Positions 18,349-25,826 of a stretch of 64,000 nucleotides of DNA are shown in pieces (position 1 is the stretch's first letter; each line of letters opens with the position of its first letter). Under the pieces are notes generated by a model. It was not told the origin of the DNA. It saw only the letters and a list, made by a program, of their open reading frames with translations, and ran no database searches. The position numbers were made by a program, and so were the translations under genes. The stretch is from JAEKLB01 sp050249235 (GTDB lineage: Bacteria; Actinomycetota; Acidimicrobiia; Acidimicrobiales; CADCSY01). The stretch covers positions 1 through 64,000 of the forward strand of contig JBFWQW010000003.1 of assembly GCA_050249235.1 (NCBI GenBank). Reading direction: 5' to 3'.

Positions 18349-18837
18349 TCAGCCCGCCGCGAGCGTGCCCTCGAAGGGGGCCGGGTCGCCGAGGTCGGGG
18401 ACGACCGGCCGGCTCCAGCTCATGGCCTTCGACAGCCGGTCGGTGACGTCCCGCCAGGCGCCGGGCTGCCATCCCTCGGCGCAGCCGGCCACGCTGAGGT
18501 CCTGGCGGATGTGCACCAGCGCCGGGAGCCGGGTCAGCCCGAGGCCGGCCACCAGGGCCCGGTCCGGGTCGGTGAAGACGAGGAACTCGTCGGCGTAGGG
18601 CCCGAGGAACTCGCGCGCCTCCGGCCCGGTGCAGGTGACCGTGATCGCCACCCGGCAGTCGGCCTCGGCGTAGACCCGGAAGATCCGCGTCACGGTGGGC
18701 AGCAGCGCCGCGCTCTCGGCCGTGTACGGGTCGAGCACCGCGGTCACCAGGTGGAAGGTCGTCAGCCAGGCCCGGAGCGGCCGGGCCCTGCCGTCGAGCA
18801 GCCCGACCTCGAGATCCGGCGCCACCTCCTCGATCAC
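18349..18837 (-). CDS. Thioredoxin-fold-like protein without CxxC
   Basis: A 162-aa protein whose order of elements suggests a thioredoxin fold: TTFHLVTAVLDPYTAES where CxxC would be, ITVTCTGPEAREFL, and TRLPALVHIRQD with a candidate cis-Pro, followed by WRDVTDRLSKAM. The catalytic cysteines are absent, so it is unlikely to be a redox enzyme. The GTG start is placed by a TAGGTT box 8 nt upstream. The assignment is by fold pattern only. The 104-bp repeats lie directly upstream. Confidence 0.6.
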   Translation of the reverse strand: MIEEVAPDLEVGLLDGRARPLRAWLTTFHLVTAVLDPYTAESAALLPTVTRIFRVYAEADCRVAITVTCTGPEAREFLGPYADEFLVFTDPDRALVAGLGLTRLPALVHIRQDLSVAGCAEGWQPGAWRDVTDRLSKAMSWSRPVVPDLGDPAPFEGTLAAG

Positions 18838-18845
18838 GGCGGCGA

Positions 18846-18851
18846 AACCTA
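18846..18851 (-). promoter_or_regulatory. -10 box of the thioredoxin-like gene
   Basis: TAGGTT on the minus strand stands 8 nt before the GTG at 18837. The tandem repeats begin 12 bases upstream of the box, so they occupy the -35 region and beyond. Confidence 0.45.
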
Positions 18852-18863
18852 GCAATGTCGCTA

Positions 18864-19160
18864 GCGCAGCTCCGCTTCGGCTGGCGCCTCGCTGCGCAGC
18901 TGGGCGTGCACGCAGCCGTACCCGTCGCGGTTGCTGCTCCGGCTGGCGCCTGCGCAGCTTCGCTGATGCGCAGCTCCGCTTCGGCTGGCGCCTCGCTGCG
19001 CAGCTGGGCGTGCACGCAGCCGTACCCGTCGCGGTTGCTGCTCCGGCTGGCGCCTGCGCAGCTTCGTTGATGGGCAGCTCTGCTTCGGCTGGCGCCTCGC
19101 TGCGCAGCTGGGCGTGCACGCCGCCGGACCCGTCGCGTTGGCTCGCTCCGCTGGCGCTCC
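18864..19160. repeat. 104-bp tandem repeat, nearly three copies
   Basis: Units begin at 18864, 18968 and 19072 with a period of exactly 104 bp. The first two are almost identical and the third decays after ~85 bases. Each unit contains two related blocks with CTCCG(C/G)...CGGCTGGCGCCT. As 104 is not a multiple of 3, the repeat does not preserve a reading frame and is not a coding repeat. It fills the 446-bp gap between the thioredoxin-like gene (18837) and the gene at 19284; nothing else was seen in the gap. Confidence 0.85.
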
Positions 19161-19268
19161 GCAGCCTGGCCGGCCCCGAGGCGATCCGGCTCGGCTGACG
19201 AGAGGTCCCGGGGGTTGCCACGAAGGGCTGGTTGGCCGGACGCCGGGACCGCGGTGACGGTGTGGGGT

Positions 19269-19274
19269 TAGGGT
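19269..19274 (+). promoter_or_regulatory. -10 box of the eIF2B-like gene
   Basis: TAGGGT stands 9 nt before the ATG at 19284. Confidence 0.45.
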
Positions 19275-19283
19275 CGAAGCTCG

Positions 19284-20078
19284 ATGCATCCGATCGAGCG
19301 GCTCCGCTACGTGGCCCGAGTGGGAGGTGTCGACCAGGGCGAGCTGGTCCGCGAGGCGTCGGCGGCCCTCGGTGGGTTCGGCGACGACGTCGGGGGCCTG
19401 ATCGTCTCCTGCCGCCGGCTCCTCGACCGGCACCCGACGGCCGGCGCGCTCTGGACCCTCTCGGCCCGGCTCCTCGGCACCGGCGACCTGGCCGGCGAGG
19501 CCTGGCGGTTCTCCGAGGAGGTCGACGGCGACGCCACCGCCGGCCACATCGCCCGGCTCCTGCCCGACGAGGCCGCGGTCTGCGTGGTCGGCTGGCCCGA
19601 GCTCACCGCCATCGCCCTGCCCCGCCGGGGCGACCTCGAGGTGCGCTGCGTCGACGCCAGCGGCGACGGCTCGGCCTTCGCCCGCCGGCTCCGGGGCGCC
19701 GACGTGGTGGCCGTCGACGTGCCCGACGCCGGCGCGGCCGCGGCGGCCGCCGCCAGCGACCTGGTCGTGCTCGAGGCCAACTGCTCCGGGCCCGACGGCT
19801 TCATCGCCCCGAGCGGGTCGCTGGCGGTCGCCGCCACCGCCCACCACGCCGGGGTGCCGGTGTGGGTCGTGGCCGGGGTCGGCCGCTGCCTGCCCGAGCG
19901 CCTCTGGCGGGTGGCCCGCGACCGGCTGGCCCGCGACCGACCCTGGGAGGCGGCCGAGGAGGTCGTGCCCCTCGACCTCGCCGACCGCATGGTCGGCCCC
20001 AGGGGCGGCGGTCCGGCGTCCGACCTCGCCACCCGGGCCGACTGCGCGCCGGTGCCGGAGCTCCTGGAGCCGAGGTGA
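19284..20078 (+). CDS. eIF2B/ribose-1,5-bisphosphate isomerase-like protein
   Basis: A 264-aa protein. The N-terminal ~75 residues are helical (VREASAALGGF ... RHPTAGALWTLSARLL). The second half is Rossmann-like, with VCVVGWPELTAIAL, DLVVLEANCSGPDGFIAPSG, and AATAHHAGVPVWVVAGVGR. The last segments match the conserved core of the eIF2B-alpha/MtnA/R15P isomerase superfamily. The usual catalytic Cys and Asp residues of R15P isomerase are not evident to me, so it may have another sugar-phosphate or nucleotide role. The ATG start is supported by a -10 box. Confidence 0.6.
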   Translation: MHPIERLRYVARVGGVDQGELVREASAALGGFGDDVGGLIVSCRRLLDRHPTAGALWTLSARLLGTGDLAGEAWRFSEEVDGDATAGHIARLLPDEAAVCVVGWPELTAIALPRRGDLEVRCVDASGDGSAFARRLRGADVVAVDVPDAGAAAAAAASDLVVLEANCSGPDGFIAPSGSLAVAATAHHAGVPVWVVAGVGRCLPERLWRVARDRLARDRPWEAAEEVVPLDLADRMVGPRGGGPASDLATRADCAPVPELLEPR

Positions 20079-20117
20079 CCGTGCCGCCCCGGCGCCGGCC
20101 CGACCCCGGATCGGCCC

Positions 20118-21326
20118 GTGCCGCCTGAGCCCGGCGACCCGGTCGTCCGCTACCTCGAGCTCGGCCTCGCCCTCGGGCGCCACGTCGACGGGCTGGTCGA
20201 CGCCTACTTCGGGCCGCCGGCGCTGGCCGGGCGGGCCGCGGCCGGTGCGCCCCGGGCTCCCCGGGCGATCGAGCACGACCTGCGCCTCCTCCTGGCCGAC
20301 CTGGAGTTCGACCCCGACCTCGAGCCCGACCGCCGCCACTGGCTGCAGGCCCAGGTGCGTGGCCTGCGGGTGACGGCGGCCCGCCTCGCCGGGGAGGCCA
20401 TCGGCTACGCCGACGAGGTCGAGGCCTGCTACGGCGTGCGGCCGACGAAGGTCGACGAGGAGGTGTTCGCGGCCGCCCACCGCGCCCTCGACGAGGTCCT
20501 GCCCGGCACCGGGCCGGTCCGAGACCGGCTGATCGGGTGGCGGGAGGCCCAGGCGGTGCCCGTCGACAAGCTCGAGGCGGCCGTGCGCTCGCTGGCGGAC
20601 GACCTGCGGGCCCGGACGGCCGAACGGTTCGGGCTGCCGGACGGCGAGCGGGTCGACTTCGAGCTCGTCACCGACCAGCCCTGGTCGGGCTTCAACTACT
20701 ACCTCGGAGACCTTCGCTCCCGGGTGGCGATCAACACGGACCTGCCCGTCCTCGCCACCGGGCTGGCCCATCTCGTCGCCCACGAGGCCTATCCCGGCCA
20801 CCACACCGAGCACTCCCGCAAGGAGGCCGGCCTGGTGCGTCGGCGCAACCAGCTGGAGGAGACGATCTTCCTCGTGGGCACGCCCCAGTGCCTCCTGGCC
20901 GAAGGCCTCGCCGACCTCGCCGTCGAGGTGGCCGTGTCGCCGGAGCCGGAAGACCAGGCCGCGCTGACCGCCGGGCACCTTCGACCGCTCGGCGTCGGCT
21001 TCGACGCCGAGGTGGCCGCGGTCGTGGCCCGGGCCAGCGACGGGCTGCTGGGCGTCCGGGGCAACGTCGGCCTCCTCCTGCACGAGGAGGGTCGCGACCC
21101 CGGCGACGTCGTGGACTACGCCGCCCGGTGGGGGCTCCTGCCGCCGGCCCGGGCCGAGAAGGCGGTCGCCTTCCAGACCGATCCGACCTGGCGGGCCTAC
21201 GTCACCTGCTACGTCGAGGGCCTGCCCCTCTGCCGGGGCTTCGTGGGCGGTGACCCGGCCCGGTTCGAGCGGCTGCTCACCGAGCAGCTCACGCCCGACC
21301 GGCTGGCCGCCGACCCGCGCCCGTGA
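20118..21326 (+). CDS. DUF885-like metallopeptidase
   Basis: A 402-aa protein of the DUF885/M2-M3-like group. The probable zinc motif is HEAYPGHHTE at about residue 222, the DUF885 variant of HExxH. Downstream LLAEGLADLAVEV probably supplies the third ligand (Glu). WSGFNYYLGDLRS precedes the motif. There is no signal peptide, so it is cytoplasmic. A GTG start is likely, although no clear ribosome site is seen. The stop overlaps the coaA start by 4 bases, so the two genes form an operon. Confidence 0.75.
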   Translation: MPPEPGDPVVRYLELGLALGRHVDGLVDAYFGPPALAGRAAAGAPRAPRAIEHDLRLLLADLEFDPDLEPDRRHWLQAQVRGLRVTAARLAGEAIGYADEVEACYGVRPTKVDEEVFAAAHRALDEVLPGTGPVRDRLIGWREAQAVPVDKLEAAVRSLADDLRARTAERFGLPDGERVDFELVTDQPWSGFNYYLGDLRSRVAINTDLPVLATGLAHLVAHEAYPGHHTEHSRKEAGLVRRRNQLEETIFLVGTPQCLLAEGLADLAVEVAVSPEPEDQAALTAGHLRPLGVGFDAEVAAVVARASDGLLGVRGNVGLLLHEEGRDPGDVVDYAARWGLLPPARAEKAVAFQTDPTWRAYVTCYVEGLPLCRGFVGGDPARFERLLTEQLTPDRLAADPRP

Positions 21327-22276
21327 CCGGCCGCGACGGCGCGGCCGGCGACGGTCCCGACGTGGTGTTCGACCGCGACACCTGGGCCGCCCTGCGGGCC
21401 AGCACCCCGCTCACGGTGGACGAGGACGACCTGGTCGGGCTGCGCGGCATCGACGAGCAGATCGACCTCGACGAGGTGGTCGACGTCTACCTGCCGCTCT
21501 CCCGACTCCTCAACCTGAACGTCACCGCGTCCCAGGCCCTCGAGCGGGTCACCGACACGTTCCTCGGCCGTCCCGCGGCCAAGGTGCCCTACCTGATCGG
21601 CGTGGCCGGCAGCGTGGCCGTCGGCAAGAGCACCACCTCCCGCATCCTGCGGGCGCTCCTGGCCCGCTGGCCCGACCACCCCCGCGTCGAGATCGTCACC
21701 ACCGACGGCTTCCTCTTCCCGAACGCCGAGCTGGTGGCGCGGGGGATCATGGAGCGCAAGGGCTTCCCCGAGAGCTACGACACCGACCGCCTGGTCCGCT
21801 TCGTCGCCGACCTGAAGGCGGGCCGTCCAGAGGTGCGAGCCCCCCTCTACGCCCACGACGCCTACGACATCGTCCCGGGCGAGGCGCAGGTGGTGGCGGG
21901 CGCCGACGTGGTGATCGTCGAGGGCCTGAACATCCTCCAGGTGAGCCCCCGCCCGGGCGAGGGCGGCTCTGTCTTCCCCTCCGACTACCTCGACTTCTCG
22001 ATCTACGTCGACGCCGACGAGGACCACATCGTCGACTGGTACGTCACCCGCTTCCTGCGGCTCCAGCAGACCGCGTTCCGCCGGGAGAGCTCGTTCTTCC
22101 ACGACTTCGCCGACATCGACGAGGCGTCGACGCGCGCCCTCGCCCACGACTTCTGGGACCGGATCAACCACCCCAACCTGGTCGCCCACATCCGGCCCAC
22201 CCGGGAGCGGGCCACGCTCGTGCTCACCAAGGGCGCCGACCACCGCGTGAGCACGGTGCGCCTCCGCCGGTCGTAG
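21323..22276 (+). CDS. coaA: Pantothenate kinase, type I
   Basis: A 317-aa type I pantothenate kinase, the first step of coenzyme A synthesis (ATP + pantothenate to 4'-phosphopantothenate). The P-loop is GVAGSVAVGKST. VTTDGFLFPN, RKGFPESYD and VEGLNILQ follow as in E. coli and mycobacterial CoaA. Length is typical. The GTG start overlaps the upstream gene by 4 bases. The usual CoA feedback can be expected but is not visible in the sequence. Confidence 0.95.
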   Translation: MTGRDGAAGDGPDVVFDRDTWAALRASTPLTVDEDDLVGLRGIDEQIDLDEVVDVYLPLSRLLNLNVTASQALERVTDTFLGRPAAKVPYLIGVAGSVAVGKSTTSRILRALLARWPDHPRVEIVTTDGFLFPNAELVARGIMERKGFPESYDTDRLVRFVADLKAGRPEVRAPLYAHDAYDIVPGEAQVVAGADVVIVEGLNILQVSPRPGEGGSVFPSDYLDFSIYVDADEDHIVDWYVTRFLRLQQTAFRRESSFFHDFADIDEASTRALAHDFWDRINHPNLVAHIRPTRERATLVLTKGADHRVSTVRLRRS

Positions 22277-22289
22277 GCCCGGCCGCCGC

Positions 22290-23300
22290 TCAGACCGGGA
22301 GCTCCCACTGCTGCCAGGCGGCGACCCGGCGGAAGCCCATGGCGTGGTTGATCGAGAGCATCGGGGCATTCACCTCGGCGTTCCAGGTCTCGACCACCTC
22401 CACCTCGGGGCGCTCGTCGAGCAGGCGGAGGGCGTTGGTGGCCTTGAGCCAGCGGCCGAGGCCGCGGCCGCGGTGGGCCGGCTCCACGCCGGTGTCCTCC
22501 TGGTGGGCCAGCCAGGGCCGGTGGGGGAGGAAGCCGATCACCGTGAAGCCGACGAGGCCGCCGGTGGCGTCGTCGCGGGCGCAGACGGTCCAGGTCGTGC
22601 CGCCCTTGGCGCGGAGGGCGGCTTCGCTGTCGCGCACCATCGACGCGGTGACCGTGGTGTCCTCCCACACGTCGGTGCGGGGCGCGGTGTCCATGACGGC
22701 CGACAGGCGGGCGAAGTCGTCGACGAGCTCGTCCGGGCAGTGCCCGTCGAAGGCGACGAGCGAGTAGCCGCCGGCCCGCTCGGCGGCCCGGGCCACCCAC
22801 CCCTCGAGCATGGGCCGGTCGAGGCCGGCGACGAGGAGCCGGTTCTGGTGGTCGACCAGCCCCCGGGTGGCGCCGGCCCGCTCGGCGAAGGCGGTGGCCG
22901 GCTCCGAGTCGCGGGGGGCGTCGTGCACGATCGTCGTGCGGGCGTCGGCCCGGACCGCGTCGCAGACCAGGTCGAGGAGCCGCCGGCCGGTGCCGAGCGC
23001 CCGCCGCTCGGGGTCGACCACGAGGTGCTGGACCCACGCCAGGTGGCGGTTCGAGCCCGAGTGGTCGAGCTCGAGCAGGGCCGCGCCGACCACCCGGCCG
23101 CCCTCGGTGGCGAGGCCGAGGCGGATCTCCTCGTAGGCGCGGTGGTGGCGCAGGTCGGCGGCGAGCTCGCTGGCGGGGTACGGCCTCTCGCCGGGGATGG
23201 CATCGCGCAGGACACCGGTGACGAGGGCCGCCACCGCCTCCAGCTCGTCGTCGGTGGGGTGGTCGGTCCAGCCGACCGCGAGGTGCCCGGCCATGGCCAT
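22290..23300 (-). CDS. Tandem-GNAT acetyltransferase (mycothiol synthase-like architecture)
   Basis: A 336-aa protein with two GNAT domains. The N-terminal copy contains WVQHLVVDPERRALGTGRRL (acetyl-CoA loop). The C-terminal copy contains TGVEPAHRGRGLGRWLK, then MLSINHAMGFRRVAAWQQWE. The two-domain layout recalls mycothiol synthase MshD, and a mycothiol-type enzyme is encoded at 54727, but other tandem GNATs share it and no MshD-specific residue was identified. The start is ATG 23300, with ATG 23294 possible. It is convergent with coaA and divergent from mutY. Confidence 0.8.
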   Translation of the reverse strand: MAMAGHLAVGWTDHPTDDELEAVAALVTGVLRDAIPGERPYPASELAADLRHHRAYEEIRLGLATEGGRVVGAALLELDHSGSNRHLAWVQHLVVDPERRALGTGRRLLDLVCDAVRADARTTIVHDAPRDSEPATAFAERAGATRGLVDHQNRLLVAGLDRPMLEGWVARAAERAGGYSLVAFDGHCPDELVDDFARLSAVMDTAPRTDVWEDTTVTASMVRDSEAALRAKGGTTWTVCARDDATGGLVGFTVIGFLPHRPWLAHQEDTGVEPAHRGRGLGRWLKATNALRLLDERPEVEVVETWNAEVNAPMLSINHAMGFRRVAAWQQWELPV

Positions 23301-23306
23301 CCGACC

Positions 23307-23312
23307 TGTGTA
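23307..23312 (-). promoter_or_regulatory. -10-like box of the tandem GNAT gene
   Basis: TACACA on the minus strand is 6 nt before the ATG at 23300. It lacks the final T of the usual box. The divergent mutY box begins only 7 bases away. Confidence 0.35.
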
Positions 23313-23318
23313 GCCCCC

Positions 23319-23324
23319 TAGCGT
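23319..23324 (+). promoter_or_regulatory. -10 box of mutY
   Basis: TAGCGT stands 8 nt before the GTG at 23333. Confidence 0.5.
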
Positions 23325-23332
23325 CGGCGGCC

Positions 23333-24193
23333 GTGGCCGATTTCCTGCCGCTCCTCGACTGGTGGGAGGCCGGCGGCCGCGACCTGCCATGGCGGCGGAC
23401 GCGCGATCCATGGGCCGTGCTGGTGAGCGAGCTCATGCTCCAGCAGACGCAGGTGGCGCGGGTCGAGACCCGTTGGCGCCCCTTCCTCGACCGCTTCCCC
23501 GACCCGGCCGCCTGCGCCGGGGCCGGCGCCGGCGCGGTCGTCGAGGCGTGGCGGGGGCTGGGCTACAACCGGCGGGCCGTCAACCTGCACCGGTGCGCCG
23601 TCGAGGTGGTCGCCAGGCACGGCGGCCGCCTGCCCGACGACCTGGACGCCCTGCTCGCCCTCCCCGGGATCGGCGCCTACACCGCCCGGGCCGTGCTCGT
23701 GTTCGCCTTCGGCCGCGACCTCGGCCTGGTCGACACCAACGCCGGCCGCTTCCTCGCCCGGGCGGGGAGCGGCGCGCCGTTGCGGGGCCGGGCCGCCCAG
23801 GCGCTGGCCGACTCGCTCGTGCCGGCCGGGCGGGGATGGGACTGGGGCCAGGCCGTGTTCGACCTCGGGGCGCTCGTCTGCACCCGTCGGGATCCGCGCT
23901 GCCACCGGTGCCCGGTCGCCGGGGCCTGCGCCTGGAACGGCGCCGGCCGCCCGGAGCCCGATCCGGTGGTCGGCTCGGCGGGGATCAGCGGCCGCCAGGC
24001 CCGCTTCGAGGGCTCCGACCGCCAGGCCCGGGGCCGGCTCGTCGACGCCCTCCGGCGGGGTCCGGTGCCGCCGGCGTCGCTCGCCGAGGCGGCCGGCCTG
24101 GCCGGCGACGGGGACCGGGCCGAGCGGCTGGCCGACGGGCTGGTGCGGGACGGGCTGGCGGTCCGTGACCACTGTCACTTGCGGCTGCCCTGA
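23333..24193 (+). CDS. mutY: A/G-specific adenine DNA glycosylase
   Basis: A 286-aa base-excision repair enzyme that removes adenine opposite 8-oxoguanine. It has the catalytic-Glu strand SELMLQQTQV, the helix-hairpin-helix LPGIGAYTARAV, the catalytic-Asp motif LVDTNAGRF and a [4Fe-4S] loop with C-x6-C-x2-C-x5-C (CTRRDPRCHRCPVAGAC). The C-terminal part is short and lacks an obvious NUDIX-like 8-oxoG recognition domain. Such short forms are common in actinobacteria. The GTG start is supported by a -10 box. Confidence 0.93.
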   Translation: MADFLPLLDWWEAGGRDLPWRRTRDPWAVLVSELMLQQTQVARVETRWRPFLDRFPDPAACAGAGAGAVVEAWRGLGYNRRAVNLHRCAVEVVARHGGRLPDDLDALLALPGIGAYTARAVLVFAFGRDLGLVDTNAGRFLARAGSGAPLRGRAAQALADSLVPAGRGWDWGQAVFDLGALVCTRRDPRCHRCPVAGACAWNGAGRPEPDPVVGSAGISGRQARFEGSDRQARGRLVDALRRGPVPPASLAEAAGLAGDGDRAERLADGLVRDGLAVRDHCHLRLP

Positions 24194-24237
24194 CGCGTCG
24201 GTCGAATGGGGCGCCACGATCCGGGGGTGCAGCCAGC

Positions 24238-25077
24238 GTGAGGGTGACGTTCTGGGGGGTCCGGGGGTCGACTCCCTGCGCGTCGGACCGCAACCGCCGC
24301 TACGGCGGGAACACGTCCTGCGTCACGCTCGAGTCCCACGGTGAGCCGCCGATCGTCCTCGACCTCGGCACCGGCCTGCGCCGCTTCGGCGAGACCCAGC
24401 CGCTCGACGGCTCGTTCCACGGCACCGCCCTGGTGAGCCACCTGCACTGGGACCACGTGCAGGGCCTGCCCTTCTTCGTGCCGGTGCTGCAGGCCGGGGC
24501 CACGCTCGACGTCTACGGCCCGAACCAGGAGGAGGGGTCGCTCGACGAGGCGGTGCGCTCGTTCGTCCGCCCGCCCTACTTCCCCGTGTCGGTCGACGAC
24601 CTGCCGGGCGAGATCCGGTTCCACGAGCTCGAGGGCGAGCTGGCGGTCGGCCGGGCCCGGGTCCTGGCCCGCCAGGTGCCCCACATCGGGATCACCAACG
24701 GGTACCGCATCGAGTGGGACGGCGTCACCGTCGCCTACGTGAGCGACCACCAGTCGCCCGAGGCCGACGACGGCGAGGGCGACACGGTCGACGAGGGCGT
24801 CCTCGAGCTGTGCGCCGGCGCCGACCTGCTCATCCACGACGCCCAGTACTGGCCGGCGGAGTGGGACGCGAAGCGCACGTGGGGCCACTGCACCGTCGAC
24901 TACGCGGTCCGGGTGGCGGCCGAGGCGGGAGTGCGGCGGCTGGCGCTGTTCCACCACGACCCGGCCCACGCCGACGGCGAGGTCGACGCCATCCTGCGCC
25001 GGGCCCGGGAGCACGCCGGCTACCGGGTCCCCGAGGTGCTGGCCGCCCACGAGGACCTGACCGTCTCGTTCGACTGA
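24238..25077 (+). CDS. Metallo-beta-lactamase fold hydrolase
   Basis: A 279-aa protein of the RNase Z/PQQB-like branch. It begins VTFWGVRGSTPC, then RRYGGNTSC, and has the metal motif HLHWDHVQG. DHQSPE, LIHDAQYW and ALFHHDPAH supply the later ligands. The family hydrolyses phosphodiesters, cyclic nucleotides or small esters; the exact substrate is unknown. The start is GTG 24238, 44 bases after mutY on the same strand. It is followed by a GC-rich repeat region. Confidence 0.85.
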   Translation: MRVTFWGVRGSTPCASDRNRRYGGNTSCVTLESHGEPPIVLDLGTGLRRFGETQPLDGSFHGTALVSHLHWDHVQGLPFFVPVLQAGATLDVYGPNQEEGSLDEAVRSFVRPPYFPVSVDDLPGEIRFHELEGELAVGRARVLARQVPHIGITNGYRIEWDGVTVAYVSDHQSPEADDGEGDTVDEGVLELCAGADLLIHDAQYWPAEWDAKRTWGHCTVDYAVRVAAEAGVRRLALFHHDPAHADGEVDAILRRAREHAGYRVPEVLAAHEDLTVSFD

Positions 25078-25092
25078 GGGCGCCGGAGGCGC

Positions 25093-25199
25093 CGAGCGGC
25101 CCGGCGCCGGAGGCGCCGAGAGCGGACGGCACGAGGGCGCGCCGGAGGCGGGCCCGTGGCCCGAGCGGCCCGGCGCCGGAGGCGCCGAGAGCGGACGGC
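25093..25199. repeat. GC-rich direct repeat, 38 bp twice
   Basis: An identical 38-bp block occurs at 25093-25130 and 25162-25199 (69-bp period). Each contains CGGCGCCGGAGGCGCCGAG, which is itself self-complementary at GGCGCC. The segment from 25133 resembles a diverged copy at 56386-56460. It occupies most of the 157-bp gap between the hydrolase and lemA. Confidence 0.8.
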
Positions 25200-25222
25200 G
25201 AGGCGCCCGGCGAGGCGCCACC

Positions 25223-25228
25223 TACAGT
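25223..25228 (+). promoter_or_regulatory. -10 box of lemA
   Basis: TACAGT stands 6 nt before the ATG at 25235, just behind the GC-rich repeats. Confidence 0.5.
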
Positions 25229-25234
25229 CCCCGC

Positions 25235-25786
25235 ATGCCCTGGGTCCTCGTCGTGCTCGCCGTCGTGGTCGCGGTCGGGCTGTGGCTGGTCGTCACCTAC
25301 AACGGCTTCGTCCGCGGCCGGAACCGGGTGGACAACGCCTGGGCCCAGGTCGAGGTGCAGCTCAAGCGGCGGTGGGACCTGATCCCCAACCTGGTCGAGA
25401 CGGTGAAGGGCTACGCCGGCCACGAGCGGGCCACCTTCGAGGCCGTCACCGAGGCCCGGGCCGGCGCCCAGCGGGCCGACACGCCGGCGGCGACGGCCGC
25501 GGCCGAAGGGGTGCTCGGCCAGGCGCTCGGCCGCCTGTTCGCGCTGGCCGAGGCCTACCCGGACCTGAAGGCCGATGCCGGCTTCCGCCAGCTCCAGGCC
25601 GAGCTGGCCGAGACGGAGAACCGCATCGCGGTGTCGAGGCAGATCTACAACGACGCCACGCTCACGTACAACAACGGCATCCAGGTGCTGCCCGGCGCGC
25701 TCGTCGCCCGTCCCTTCGGCTTCGCCCCGAAGGAGTACTTCGAGGCCGAAGGGGCCGAGCGGGAGGCCCCCGACGTCACCTTCTGA
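25235..25786 (+). CDS. lemA: LemA family protein
   Basis: A 183-aa protein with one N-terminal membrane helix (VLVVLAVVVAVGLWLVV) and a cytosolic helical LemA domain. Conserved motifs are VDNAWAQVEVQLKRRWDLIPNL and NRIAVSRQIYNDA, and the ending is RPFGFAPKEYFE. The role of LemA is not settled; it is often encoded next to DUF2207 or TPM-domain membrane proteins, as here. Length is normal. The ATG start is supported by a -10 box. Confidence 0.93.
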   Translation: MPWVLVVLAVVVAVGLWLVVTYNGFVRGRNRVDNAWAQVEVQLKRRWDLIPNLVETVKGYAGHERATFEAVTEARAGAQRADTPAATAAAEGVLGQALGRLFALAEAYPDLKADAGFRQLQAELAETENRIAVSRQIYNDATLTYNNGIQVLPGALVARPFGFAPKEYFEAEGAEREAPDVTF

Positions 25787-25826
25787 GCCGGCCGTCACTC
25801 CCGCCCGTCCCGGCCGGACCCGGCGG

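Noticed and set aside
18864..19198. Protein-coding repeat region (several small frames on both strands)
   Set aside because: The 104-bp period is not divisible by three, so each copy changes frame; no start has a ribosome site or -10 box.
22290..23300. Mycothiol synthase MshD
   Set aside because: The tandem GNAT architecture fits, but no MshD-specific residues could be verified, so no gene symbol is given.
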